Notes under the pieces: generated by a model
What the model was told of the DNA's origin: nothing
Seen by the model: the letters and a program-made list of their open reading frames with translations, nothing else
Database searches by the model: none
Shown: positions 13,500 to 27,942 of the stretch, piece after piece
How the letters are laid out: each line of letters starts with the position of its first letter
How positions within the stretch are numbered: the first letter of the stretch is position 1
Assembly (NCBI GenBank): GCA_963281155.1
Contig: CAUJLY010000006.1
Coordinates: 1,984,001-2,048,000 of the forward strand
Source of the DNA: Rhabditophanes sp. KR3021
Taxonomy: Eukaryota > Nematoda > Chromadorea > Rhabditida > Alloionematidae
Reading direction: 5' to 3'
DNA: 64,000 bases
Position numbers and translations under genes: made by a program

Positions 13500-13712
13500 C
13501 TAGTAGCTATTATATAATACATTTATATTTAAACCAGTAAAACACATTCTAGTGCAACAAAATAAGAGGGGATGCCTGGTTGCAGTGTAAGAAAATTTGA
13601 GTATGGTGGGTCTTGCAATTAATGTGCACCATCCAGACAAATGATGCTTGTTAAGACAACGTAATTCTTCACAATCATGGGTGTTAAACAAGCGCAAACT
13701 ACCTCTGTAATG
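13500..13712 (-). pseudogene. Cys-rich open exon of unknown gene or relic
   Basis: On the minus strand an acceptor (TTTCATTACAG) is followed by an open frame of about 68 codons holding seven cysteines, including a CC pair (FCCTRMCF) and the segment DCEELRCLNKHH. A possible upstream exon lies around 13831-13752 (starting MFKGAYYGLLQM), but joining it by the obvious donor moves the reading into a different frame. This may be a decayed gene or a terminal exon whose partners I cannot find. I recognise no family. Confidence 0.25.
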
Positions 13713-14987
13713 AAAATTGATACATTAAAGACATTTCAATTTGTATCTAACCATTCCGACAAAATAGTGAATGTTTTACAATGTTTGTTTCATACATTTG
13801 CAAAAGACCATAATAAGCTCCTTTGAACATCTTTTTTGATTTTAAGTGTTAGGAAATGATTTTTCAATGCTTATACTTGCATTTGTGATTTGACAAAGCA
13901 AAGACATGAGTTATTTTGGAATTTGCAAAGAAGTTTGCATTTTTAATCATTTCCAAGAATATGAAACATCCCAAGGATTTGAGTACAATTTTAAATAACG
14001 TAATTGGGTACATACCGAATTCATTCAAAAATGCACAAAGCTTCTTTTTACAAAATAACTAAATTTATGTCAATTTAAGAAACATTTAATTTTTCTTTCT
14101 TGCCTAATTTACAACTATCACAATTAAATTTAAACCTTCAAAACAACATTGATAATATCGTGTGATTGTGGATGAATAGTCTTGTTTAACCCCTAGTAAA
14201 CTTTTTCTAAACTAAACACAACTTACTGTCGTAGTAGTTCATTTGACCAAGAGACTATTTGATTATTCAAATTAATTTAAGTTTCTTCATTTAATTTACA
14301 CACACAAAATATCTATATTTCCTATGATATACATCTAATCAGATGTAACTGCTACTGCCTGATTTCATTTAAAAACCCACAAATTCATTTATTTGGCGGT
14401 AGGTGGTTAACATATGTATCCATCACTTAGCTGACATCAACTTTTGAGACAACAATAAAATAAAATAAATATAACAATTATTAATGACTTATTGCAATTT
14501 ATTTGATGTTTGCAATAAAGAAGAAGATTGAAGATATCTCATAAAATATTAATCAAAATCCATTTCAAGTTAATAATATTTAAGTGGGTATAAAGTATTA
14601 CCTTTGATTTTATGGCAGCATTTTTTGTTACCCACTCACACTTTCAATATGTTAAATATAATCCTACCCTTGAAATAATTGTTCCCGTTAAATTGTCGGA
14701 AATGAGAATATTTTAAAGTACTCACTATTTCTATGGTGATATAGTGGTCTCTTATCAAAAATATATCAATTATTTTTTTTATTCAAAAGATCTTAACAAT
14801 AACCTTAACAATAACCTTAACAATACATTTGAAATAAAAGAATTTATCTTAAAAGAAACCAAAGCAATTATGATCTAGCAACCCCGTTGCTTTGCCCTTA
14901 TTTTAAATAACCTTCTGATTGCCTTATAAATAGCTAAATTTACCAGATACAAAAATTGTACACAAGTATAATATATTAATATCCTCA
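13713..14987. other. Intergenic spacer
   Basis: A+T-rich DNA with no supported gene apart from the possible upstream exon of the Cys-rich frame noted just to the left. It contains a short 12-bp tandem repeat at 14792-14826. It also serves as the 3' flank of the LU-domain gene, whose stop codon is at 14988. Confidence 0.5.
14792..14826. repeat. 12-bp tandem repeat, about three copies
   Basis: The unit CTTAACAATAAC is present three times head to tail (the third lacks its last base). It lies about 160 bp downstream of the LU-domain gene's stop. It is a simple microsatellite-scale repeat with no evident function. Confidence 0.85.
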
Positions 14988-15671
14988 TCACAAAAACAAC
15001 AATCTAAGCAAATGATAAAGCAATGGTAAAATTGGTAACAGCAGTTGATACAATTTTTTGTTATAAATTAAATATCTTTGAGACGAAGTTTGACCACCAT
15101 TGCACTCATTTGAACTGCAAACACATACAGTTTGAAGGGCAGACGATTCGGAGACCATGCCTCGCCGGACACTTCTTATGAATGTCTGGACGTTTTCGCA
15201 ATTATTCACTTTTTGAAAGTTATGAGACCTTTCACAACCCGTACCCATCCAGTAAGAACCGTCTTCTTTATGCATGATTATAGTTGCGCAGACGTCGTGG
15301 TCAGCATTACAGCTGATTGGTACCATCTGACAGTAAGGATTTGGGAGACGTGTTGATATCCTAAACCCATCCATAAAAGTAGTTCCTGGTGAAATATCAC
15401 AAGTCAAGCATACTAGTGGCTTTCGCCTTGCCCAGCTATTTGAACCAGCCAATGTATGCTGTTGTCCAGGCGTAGCTCTTTGTTGAGATGATTGATATGG
15501 TGAGGATGAAGATTGCTGAGTAGATTGTTGACCACGGTTAGAAAGACACAAATTGAACATGATAGTTCCAAAAATCAGTATCCGAAAAAGATGGGACCTT
15601 TGCATTTGAGTAATCGGCACATTGAAAATATATAAAGTCCTTAAATATACAAACTTATAGAATAGGCCCAA
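14988..15671 (-). CDS. GPI-anchored LU/Ly6-type cell-surface protein
   Basis: Single exon, 227 aa from the ATG at 15671. A more likely start is the ATG at 15605, which puts a normal signal peptide first (MQRSHLFRILIFGTIMFNLC). A Gln/Ser-rich linker follows, then a ten-cysteine domain from CLTC through a C-V-C pair to SSNECNGG, which is the terminal C-C-N pattern of three-finger LU/Ly6 domains. The protein ends in a short spacer and a Leu-rich hydrophobic tail with no cytosolic residues after it, typical of a GPI-attachment signal. Such proteins act outside the cell as modulators of channels or receptors, or in sensory behaviour (for example nematode ODR-2 and HOT proteins). Which group this belongs to is uncertain. 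The lack of an intron is unusual among its neighbours. Confidence 0.75.
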   Translation of the reverse strand: MGLFYKFVYLRTLYIFNVPITQMQRSHLFRILIFGTIMFNLCLSNRGQQSTQQSSSSPYQSSQQRATPGQQHTLAGSNSWARRKPLVCLTCDISPGTTFMDGFRISTRLPNPYCQMVPISCNADHDVCATIIMHKEDGSYWMGTGCERSHNFQKVNNCENVQTFIRSVRRGMVSESSALQTVCVCSSNECNGGQTSSQRYLIYNKKLYQLLLPILPLLYHLLRLLFL

Positions 15672-17258
15672 AAAGTGACTCTTAATATAAAGAGGTTCTA
15701 AAATTGGTTAATAATAGTTAACAAATAATATATGTGTATTTCTTTTTTGATTAGACCTAAGAATGTTTTAAGATTGAGTCGGAATTGTGAGTTGTTATGT
15801 GGGGAACATATATATGAAATGCATAAATTATTATTATGATGAACTAAGATAAGTTAGTTTGCCAAAATTTGTATCATTATAATAAGACTATTTATGTATA
15901 TATAATAGGAATTGGATAATGATTGTAGCTGTTGAGGACAAGATTGTAGTTGTATCCTCAGGGGCAAAGTGGAGCAAAATATGAGGACCAAAGTAAATAG
16001 AAGCCATGTCTAGATTTAGGCAAAAAATATATAATGGCAGGGAAATTGAAGGGTACGTTTAGTTGGTGATGAGGATGATGAGAAGAACGATTCCAATCTC
16101 TGGTGGTTCTGGATGACATTTAAGAAACTTAGACATTAATAATATTTACAAATTGGGATATATGAACAAGATAAATGTTTTGTATGTGAGTGATTGTTTT
16201 TGAGAACGGTTTGCCACTTTAAGACACTCCCTTTAGATACATTATCCAGGTAGCAAGTTGGATATTTTAAAAGGAATATAGTGAAAGAACAAATGATTGT
16301 GGGAGAAAATACATAAGCCTTGATTTGTTTTAAATAGGCGTATACACAATTCTTTGTCTGGATGGAAGTAATTATGAATCTTTTAAAATTCATTAAATAG
16401 GCAACACGAATAAGTTGAGTGTAAAAGCAATTTTATCAAAAGTACTCTTCTCAAGTACTGATAACCTTACTGTAAATATTTCAAACGTTTAAGTCTGCCA
16501 TTTAAAAGTAAGATACCACATTTGAATAGCACTCGCTTTCTTGGTGGAGTATTACAGTTAGGTATTTGAGAAGTAAAAAAGACAATACACATAAGAAATA
16601 TATTTTTATTTGTTGTAAATAACTTTATTTTGCAATTTTTAGCATTATAGGCAAAAGTTAGATTAGTAAAGATGATGATAAGTCAGCAGCTATTAGATAT
16701 ATATTTAAAGATAATAAAAGGAGTACAAATGTCGAGGCAGTAATTCAAAAAGTAAGGAAGTCTTCAAGGAGAACTACTGATGCTAGCGGTTGTTGCTGTG
16801 AAGACTTGTTACATCTTGTTGTCTATACATGTGTGCGCCAAAACAATGAACTTTAAAAGAAGGATAGATTGATATTAAAGCAAAGAGTAAAAGTAGTAGT
16901 TGTGACTGAAAATTAAAGCAGGACAAAATATGTGTTGGTCTTTTCAAAACTCCCAGGGCAGGAATAGCTTAAAAAATATTAAAATAAGATTTACGCAATG
17001 CCAGGATAAAGAATTAACGTTGGTCCAAATCAGTAGGATTGTTACAATAGCATTAACAGATTTGATTCAATTATCAAAGAGCCTTTTTTGTCCCTAAATT
17101 TGTAACAGTAGAGGGCCAGGAATCATAAAGAGATAACTTTTTTGTCATAAAGAATTTAAATTGTTTGTTGTGGGCATTTAGTAAGTATAGTGGATGTTTT
17201 TTGAATTTAAATTGGCCGGTATTAAAAAATGTTCAATTGTCTACGTTCAGTCCGCAAA
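15672..17258. other. Intergenic spacer with a small less-biased patch
   Basis: No established gene. Around 16740-16860 base composition rises above background, and the plus strand is open for nearly 60 codons ending at the TAA at 16855, with a short Cys cluster (SGCCCED). Without a start or flanking exons I do not call it. The rest is A+T-rich 3' flank of the tubulin acetyltransferase gene and 5' flank of the LU gene. Confidence 0.4.
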
Positions 17259-18083
17259 TTACCACAATGGCTTACTACTAAGAATGTGGGCTTTTCTTAG
17301 TTTTGCTTGATTCGCACGGTTGGCAAGAGTTCCTTCGGTTGTTGAGTCGGCACTGACTGCATTTCCAGTCAAATTGGATTTGGATGGATGCCCACCAATA
17401 GCTCCTTCTAACCATCTCGTGGATTCTTGAGTATTGGATCCGATTTTTCTTGGAGTTTGGGGACGTCTCCAGCCATCAGGAGTGTTGTCAGCTGGCGGAA
17501 GGACTTGGTTGTCAAAAAGTTGTGGATAGACAACATAATTTGTATTTTGCCAAATTGGATCACTTAACCCATAAGCTTTGTCGACAAAAGCCAAAAGTGT
17601 GACAGTTGGGTTGTCGAGAGCTACTTTGTGGGCTTGAATTCTTTCATGTCTAAGCATGGAGTCAAACAATTTACGTCCATTTCCCTGTCTTTGATACTTC
17701 CAGTGGACATAAAAGTCGAGAATGCAAAGAAATTCCCCTTCATAGGTAACTTGATCACGATCATAAATGAAAAGACGTTTTCTTCCTACTTTCAAATAAC
17801 CAATAAGTTTGCTTACTTTTGTTTCTCTAAAAAAATAATTAGTTATATGGGCATTAACCTACTCATCCAATTCCCAGAGAAGATACATAACATTTTCAGA
17901 AGCAATGATCTTTTCACAACTAGTAAGAGGAGCTCTCAATTGAATAGCTTTTGATCCAATCAAGCAAAGTTCGTCAATAGCGTCATAAACTTTTCCATCT
18001 TGCAATTGCTTCATGCGCATCGGATCAAGACGGGCAATGTTACTGCCAAGGATTGGAGAAACATCAAAGCCAATTTCAACCAT
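17259..18083 (-). CDS. Alpha-tubulin N-acetyltransferase (ATAT1/MEC-17 family)
   Basis: Acetylates Lys40 of alpha-tubulin inside the microtubule lumen, using acetyl-CoA. Exons 18083-17863 and 17826-17259, joined by a 36-nt intron (GTAGGT donor), give 262 aa. The fold is seen from YDAIDELCLIGSKA near residue 32 through LIGYLKVGRKRLFIYD. The catalytic-core sequence EFLCILDFYVHW keeps the Cys, YQRQGNGRKLF is the acetyl-CoA-binding Q/R-x-x-G-x-G/A loop, and ALDNPTVTLLAF keeps the catalytic Asp. The C-terminal part (about residues 185-262) is a disordered Ser/Thr/Asn-rich tail, as usual for the family. The gene is intact. The start is the only ATG preceding the domain. Confidence 0.95.
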
Positions 18084-20619
18084 TGTATTATCAAAATATT
18101 AGAGAAATGTTTTAACAAATTTCAAACTGGGAAGTTTAAGATTCTAACTTTTGAAATGATAGGATAAGATAGGAAAAGATGGGCCTGAGTTTATGTATTA
18201 TATCCATTAATTTTAAATGAGATCAAATTATGGAATGAATAGATGATTTGGAGTGTATAATGAGTCACGAAATATTGTCTCTCTCTCTTGTTCGTGTCAC
18301 ATTTGTTAGGAATAAGAAAAAGTGTTATTCATAATCAAGTAATTCAACAAGAAGATATTCTTTTAACTGATGAAAAATATGGTCACCAACTTAATAATGT
18401 ATAATAATCATTTGTCTGAAAATGCATTTATTGCCTGATGTGTTAAGCCCATTTTTATATTTATTGAGATGTAGCATTAAATAAATTATTTCTAGCTTTT
18501 TTGTCTTAGAGTTATATCTTAATTTGAGAACATTCAACTTAAATACAATGTACTTTATAAGAAAACCATACTTAGTTTACAATATATGATCAAAGGTATG
18601 GCATGAATCTATTGAAATTAAATCAATTGTGAGCGTCTTCCAAAAACAACCATGCAATAGTAGACGTTTTCTTCAATTTTTTATAAATCATTAAGTATAG
18701 CACAAACTTTATTAATAGCGTTCTTTTACATCTACAATTTTAAAATGGAAAAAAATCTTTAAGGTTGGTTCAAATTTGTTGAAAGAAAATTTTAATAAAT
18801 TACTATTTAGAAAGTCAACTCTGCATAAGAAGAATAAACGTTTGGGAAGTGAACTCAGAGAATTAAAAACACAGTCTAATGAAAATTAGAAAATGTGCGG
18901 CAATGACCAAAATAGGATGTTTTCGCACAATAAGTTTCAGAAAATTGAACAAAAACATATTCTTCTTAAGAAGAAATAGAAAACATAGATGAAGAAATAG
19001 TCAGAATTCGGGAATGTGTACGTAATAATTTCAATGATGATCTTGTTCTTCTTTCATTTTTATGGATTATATACTTTTTTTGGATACTGAATTAAGTGTA
19101 TCCAAAAGATCGATGAAAAAGGGAGCTTCATACGAACATAAAATGGCTATATAGCTAAAACTGCCTTAATAAATAAAGTTCTCTGTTCGATTATAATTTC
19201 ATATTTCATTAAAATTGCATTTTCATACTACTTCGAATCAAATTAAATTATGCTTCTCTTTGAATAAATTCACAGACTAATTGTACTTTTTATGTTAGAG
19301 GAAGAATAAAAAGAAATCAGGTTGATTTATTAAGTTTTTGTGTAGCCTATATTTATAATTTTTATTCATACATTGTTGATTGCTCATTTTTTTGACATAG
19401 GCAGGTACAATATTCCTTATTTTGATAATAATCAGTTATGAGTTGACAAGTAATTTATTTGTATCAAGTGTATGCATTCCAAATCGGCATTTAGCATTTG
19501 TTCAATTAACTTAAGATTGCTTTAAAAAACGTGTTCTAAACTATTTCGAATTACTACTAATGCCGTACTCAATTTCCCAGATTCAATTAAAAATAAATAT
19601 TATTACTTGTATTTGAATATAATTTCAAGCTGTCTTTCATTACATTTTTTAGAACATCTACTGGATTTGATTTTGCTTTGAGAACAGATAAAAATTATTT
19701 TAAAAGTGTAATAATTACTTGCGTTATCATTGTAATAGCAATTACACCAGACACTAATGAATTTAAAAATTGTTTAGCTTATGTAGATCAGACTAAAACA
19801 AACTTTGATAATTTATCAGTTGATCTGCTTTATAATACCAACTTTTCATTATTTGGCCTTAAATTTAGGAGACATTTTGTTTCAATTATATAAAAACTTT
19901 TAAATAAATGTTAATTAATAATAAAATGTTGAGCAATGCAGTACAATTAGAAACATTTAATTGTTTTTTATTCACAATAAAGCCAAAGAAAAGTCGAAAT
20001 ACATGATGAAAATTAAGAGCGTTGTTAATTAAATTCATTTCCCAACAATGATAATAATAACCCACAATTACAAATGATTCTAAGATCGTGTTACAAAATA
20101 CTCCTACAATTATAACTTTTCTTTTTCAAATAAATGCCAGGAATGTGATAGATGATCGAAAAAATTAATAATAATGAATTTAATCTGGTATAAGGAAAGA
20201 TGAACTTTGCCATAATACCGGTAATAGACTTGTACTAGTAAAATTAAAAGAAAATCCTTCCAAAAGTGTTACAATTAATTCGTTGCTAAAACATTCTTAA
20301 AGCTGGAAATCTAAAATAGTGACATTAATCTGATTTTCTTATAATTCATGTGTAAATTACTTCTTTTGTCCAATTTTCTCAAACAAACATTATGTTTATT
20401 TGAAAAATAAAAAATGTATATTACATTTCATTGATAATAAATGGAATTCGAAATATACTTTTCATTGGAAAGAACTAATGGAGATAAATAAAATATCTTA
20501 AAGTGTGTTAGAATACGTTTTATTTATAGATAATTAGATTAGAATAGGAATGAAATAATAATATTTTATGAAGAAAACAGAATTAATGCAGTTTTGCAAC
20601 TTTATACAACCCAAGAATT
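18084..20619. other. Gene-poor spacer
   Basis: 2.5 kb between the acetyltransferase start and the ARF1 stop. A short open frame at 19678-19893 (plus strand) has a hydrophobic stretch but no family signal. Around 18780-19060 there is a Lys/Glu-rich, repeatedly interrupted coding-like stretch that may be an old gene or transposon relic. Nothing here is called as a gene. Confidence 0.4.
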
Positions 20620-24920
<4,301 letters not shown>

Positions 24921-26063
24921 ATGTCAATGAAAAGATCTCATAGCAATGTTTTTGAACCTAAAGTAGAAACTCCTGAGAAATGGCCATGTCTTTCATCACT
25001 TATTAAAACTCCGGACCGTAAATATTTTAGAAAATCATTGGATTCTAGCTTTAATTTGAATAACAGTATCAATGACTCTGGATTTCATAGTTCATTTGAG
25101 AGAACACCACCGCCTCGTTTTAGTACAAAGGCTACTTTTACTCCTTTGACAACTCCACGATTTGACTTAGATTCGCCGCCACCTCCAAAGGAAAACTTGA
25201 ATGAAAAGCTTGCCAAAGTCCTTTTTCCCGAACATAATAATGAAAACGACGAGGGGGACTATAAAGATCAGTCAACTTCTTCCAATTTGAATCACCCAAG
25301 GAAAGCATACATCCAACAAATTGATGTATCACCTACAAAACTACCCCCACCTCGGCCTATCATCAATAATCATGAATGCCTAGAAATCAAAAGTCCACCT
25401 AGATTGGAAATAGATTTTTCAGAATATCCATATTTTTATCAAGACAATAATACCTTTAATCCAATTGATTTTGGAATATTCGAACCAGAAACATCAGCAG
25501 CATACAGCGATCCCACATATAACCCTGAAAATTCGATCCTTAACATCGACACCGACTCCCTCCAATCCGTTCCATCGCCCTTAAAAAACTTTGTCTTAAA
25601 TGAAATAAGATTACAACGAAATAAATTAAGTGCGACTGAAGCTATTTATCGCAAATTAAATCAAATGACAGGTGACAAAGCATACTATGCTATCGAAATG
25701 GAACAAAGGCGTATAAATGCCAAATTAACGATTGAAAATTCATATAATCCCACGATACCAACAGACTTTCGCAAAATTACGGTTCGCAGATTTAGTATGT
25801 TAACTAAAAATTCACGGAACAAAGCTTTGATTTTGGACCACAAAAGAACAAGAATGGAGGAAGAAAATATTGCAGCCGAAGAATTGTTTTATAAATTGGA
25901 AGCTCAAAAGGCTGCTGATAAACTACCTATTTTGACACCTAATAGAATCAAGCATCTCACTGCTGCCACTCCTGATCAAGTCTTTCTGACTAAACAAGCC
26001 AAATTATATCTCGAAAAGGTCAAAAATAGTCAATTAAGACCAAGAAATTATTATGCACACTAA
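24921..26063 (+). CDS. Uncharacterised Ser/Thr-Pro-rich protein
   Basis: I do not recognise this gene. The single exon from the ATG at 24921 gives 380 aa. The open frame extends upstream to 24774, but that part is hydrophobic A+T-biased sequence with an acceptor-like TTTATAG ending near 24853, so it is probably leader. The N-terminal 230 residues are disordered and carry many proline-directed phosphorylation sites (KTPDRK, ERTPPP, TTPRF, DSPPPP, DVSPTK, KSPPR, VPSPLK). The C-terminal half is charged and helix-prone (from NEIRLQRNKLSATEAIYRKL to RTRMEEENIAAEELFYKLEAQ) and ends with two more TP sites. The pattern suits a CDK or MAPK substrate such as a cell-cycle, centrosome or RNA-regulatory protein, but that is only inference. 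Stop TAA at 26063. Expression seems likely, given the less biased base composition and long open frame. Confidence 0.75.
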   Translation: MSMKRSHSNVFEPKVETPEKWPCLSSLIKTPDRKYFRKSLDSSFNLNNSINDSGFHSSFERTPPPRFSTKATFTPLTTPRFDLDSPPPPKENLNEKLAKVLFPEHNNENDEGDYKDQSTSSNLNHPRKAYIQQIDVSPTKLPPPRPIINNHECLEIKSPPRLEIDFSEYPYFYQDNNTFNPIDFGIFEPETSAAYSDPTYNPENSILNIDTDSLQSVPSPLKNFVLNEIRLQRNKLSATEAIYRKLNQMTGDKAYYAIEMEQRRINAKLTIENSYNPTIPTDFRKITVRRFSMLTKNSRNKALILDHKRTRMEEENIAAEELFYKLEAQKAADKLPILTPNRIKHLTAATPDQVFLTKQAKLYLEKVKNSQLRPRNYYAH

Positions 26064-26253
26064 TCCTTTCAAAAATATCTATAGAATATAAATAATCTCT
26101 CAATTTGTTATTACTGCCAATCATACTATATTAGTATCATTTAAAAACAGACAATTCCTCATAACATTAAATGCTTTAAAATTTATTTTATGTTACCATA
26201 TAAAAAGTTTGAATATTAGTTAGATGTGTTTTTTATATATAATTGTTTATTGG

Positions 26254-27339
26254 TTATACTTCGGCCGTTTCGATACTATTTTCATCGGTCCCATTATTTT
26301 CTTCAATATATTTGGCTTGATTGATGATGGATTGGATCCATTGCCAGGGAAGTTTATTAAATTCTTTATTTACAAATTTTTCAACGAAAGTCGACTCAAC
26401 TATAGCTGCATTTAATTTAGACAGTTGATCATTTACATTAGTGATGCCATCGAGTGATAAACCCTTGGAACAATCACACACCAAAGCAGTTAAAAATCCA
26501 AGTTTAGCACTGTCCTTAGCAGTAGCAGCAACACAAATTTCATATGCCAATCCACACACAAAAACAACTGTAATATCCTCACTCAACAAAAATCTTTCCA
26601 ACTCACTTTTTGAGTTCTGGATATTGTCAGCAAAAGCAGAGTAAGAATCTATATAAATGTTAGTTCCTTTTCTAACAAACTTAGCATCCTTAGCCAATTG
26701 AATGTGTGGGCTTATTTGCGATCCCCACGAATTTTGGACGCAATGAACAGGATAAAGTACTTGACTAAATTTTGATGGCTTGTCAAACTGGACTGCATCA
26801 AAAGGTTTCAATTTCCTAACTTTATCTTCCTTACGCAATTGGCGATCATTGTTTCGACAGTGTTCGTAAAAAGATATATGGTTAGAGGGATGCCAATCTT
26901 GAGTGTAAATGATACGATCAAAGGGAACTTTAGAGATGAGGTGGTTAAGTGAGGTCAGAGCATCCATGGGATCCTGTCTGGCTGTGCCTTTCTAAAATTA
27001 AAGATGGTATAGGCAAATATTTGTTGTATACTTACTTTTATAGATAAACTACCATTAACAAAATCATTCTGAAAGTCAACAACAATCAAAGCACTTTTAA
27101 CGTTGACTATTCTATTTTTTATTATCTTATTAAAATACTGACATTCAGATACACATAATATGCCGTCACTATCCTATAAATAAACAATATAAGGGATCAC
27201 TTAAGAACAAAATTACCTTGTCTAAGTAATCAAAAAGTTCCTTGATCTGATCATCACTAGCATCTTCCATCAAGATATCTTTCATAAAGAGACCAAATTG
27301 GTCCAAAGTAACATTGTCTGAAAATTCCTTCATCTGCAT
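26254..27339 (-). CDS. Nicotinamidase with N-terminal EF-hand (PNC-1/Naam type)
   Basis: Hydrolyses nicotinamide to nicotinic acid, the first step of Preiss-Handler NAD salvage. Exons 27339-27217, 27173-27036 and 26991-26254 join in phase to 332 aa. Residues 1-55 contain an EF-hand whose loop crosses the first intron (DKDSDGILCVSE), as in Drosophila Naam. The amidase domain follows, with ALIVVDFQNDFVNGSL (catalytic Asp), TQDWHPSNHISF (metal-binding D-x-H-x-x-x-H), VRKGTNIYIDSYSAF (catalytic Lys) and FVCGLAYEICVAATA (catalytic Cys). Everything needed for activity is present. The start ATG at 27339 directly follows a pyrimidine-rich CTTCACAAG, which looks like a splice or spliced-leader acceptor, so an upstream exon cannot be excluded. 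It lies 0.6 kb downstream of NAMPT on the same strand. Confidence 0.94.
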
Positions 27340-27362
27340 CTTGTGAAGAGGAAAAGGAAGGT
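27335..27362 (-). other. Candidate splice/trans-splice acceptor at the nicotinamidase start
   Basis: On the minus strand a pyrimidine run of about 20 nt ends in CACAAG immediately before ATG. In nematodes this arrangement marks spliced-leader addition. It could equally be the 3' end of an ordinary intron after an upstream exon that I cannot identify. Confidence 0.4.
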
Positions 27363-27870
27363 ATATGCATATATAAAAGTAGTAATTTATAGATACGTCA
27401 AAATTTGAGTAAAAAGAATATTTGTGTTTTTGGCTTTCGATTATGCGTCCCTTCACCTAGTAAATATTCAAAAGAAACCAAAAATAGCTCTACCCTCTTT
27501 GCCTCTTTTTCTATATATACAACAGTTATTTTGACTATATTAAGTGTATGAATAGGGGTCCTATTTATGTTATTAGAGAAACAAAAATCTGTTATCATAA
27601 GATTAAAATGGATTTCAAAATAATACAGAGAGAGAGGTGAAATCGTTTATAACAAGTCAACCACAAGTCCTGTTAATTATGACGTTTCTTATTGAAGTTG
27701 TTTGTTGTGTGGATATGTTCATAAAATAAAAATTTAAAGATCATTTGAGGTGGAAAGCAGTTGATGGCAATACTTTTTACCTTTCTTTTGTGGTTTTGTT
27801 TTTCGGAAAATGATTTGGTGGGTGATATAAATAATAAGAAATAAAAATGAATTCGATGTTAGGATGTATA

Positions 27871-27876
27871 TTTATT
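27871..27876 (-). terminator. Poly(A) signal of NAMPT
   Basis: AATAAA on the minus strand, 67 nt past the NAMPT stop codon. A consensus signal between the two genes suggests that NAMPT transcripts can end before the nicotinamidase gene, whether or not some read-through occurs. Confidence 0.5.
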
Positions 27877-27942
27877 TGATTTAATGCAAATGTAAAATGG
27901 TGCATGTATTTACAAACATATTATGATTGAACAAAGATTAAA

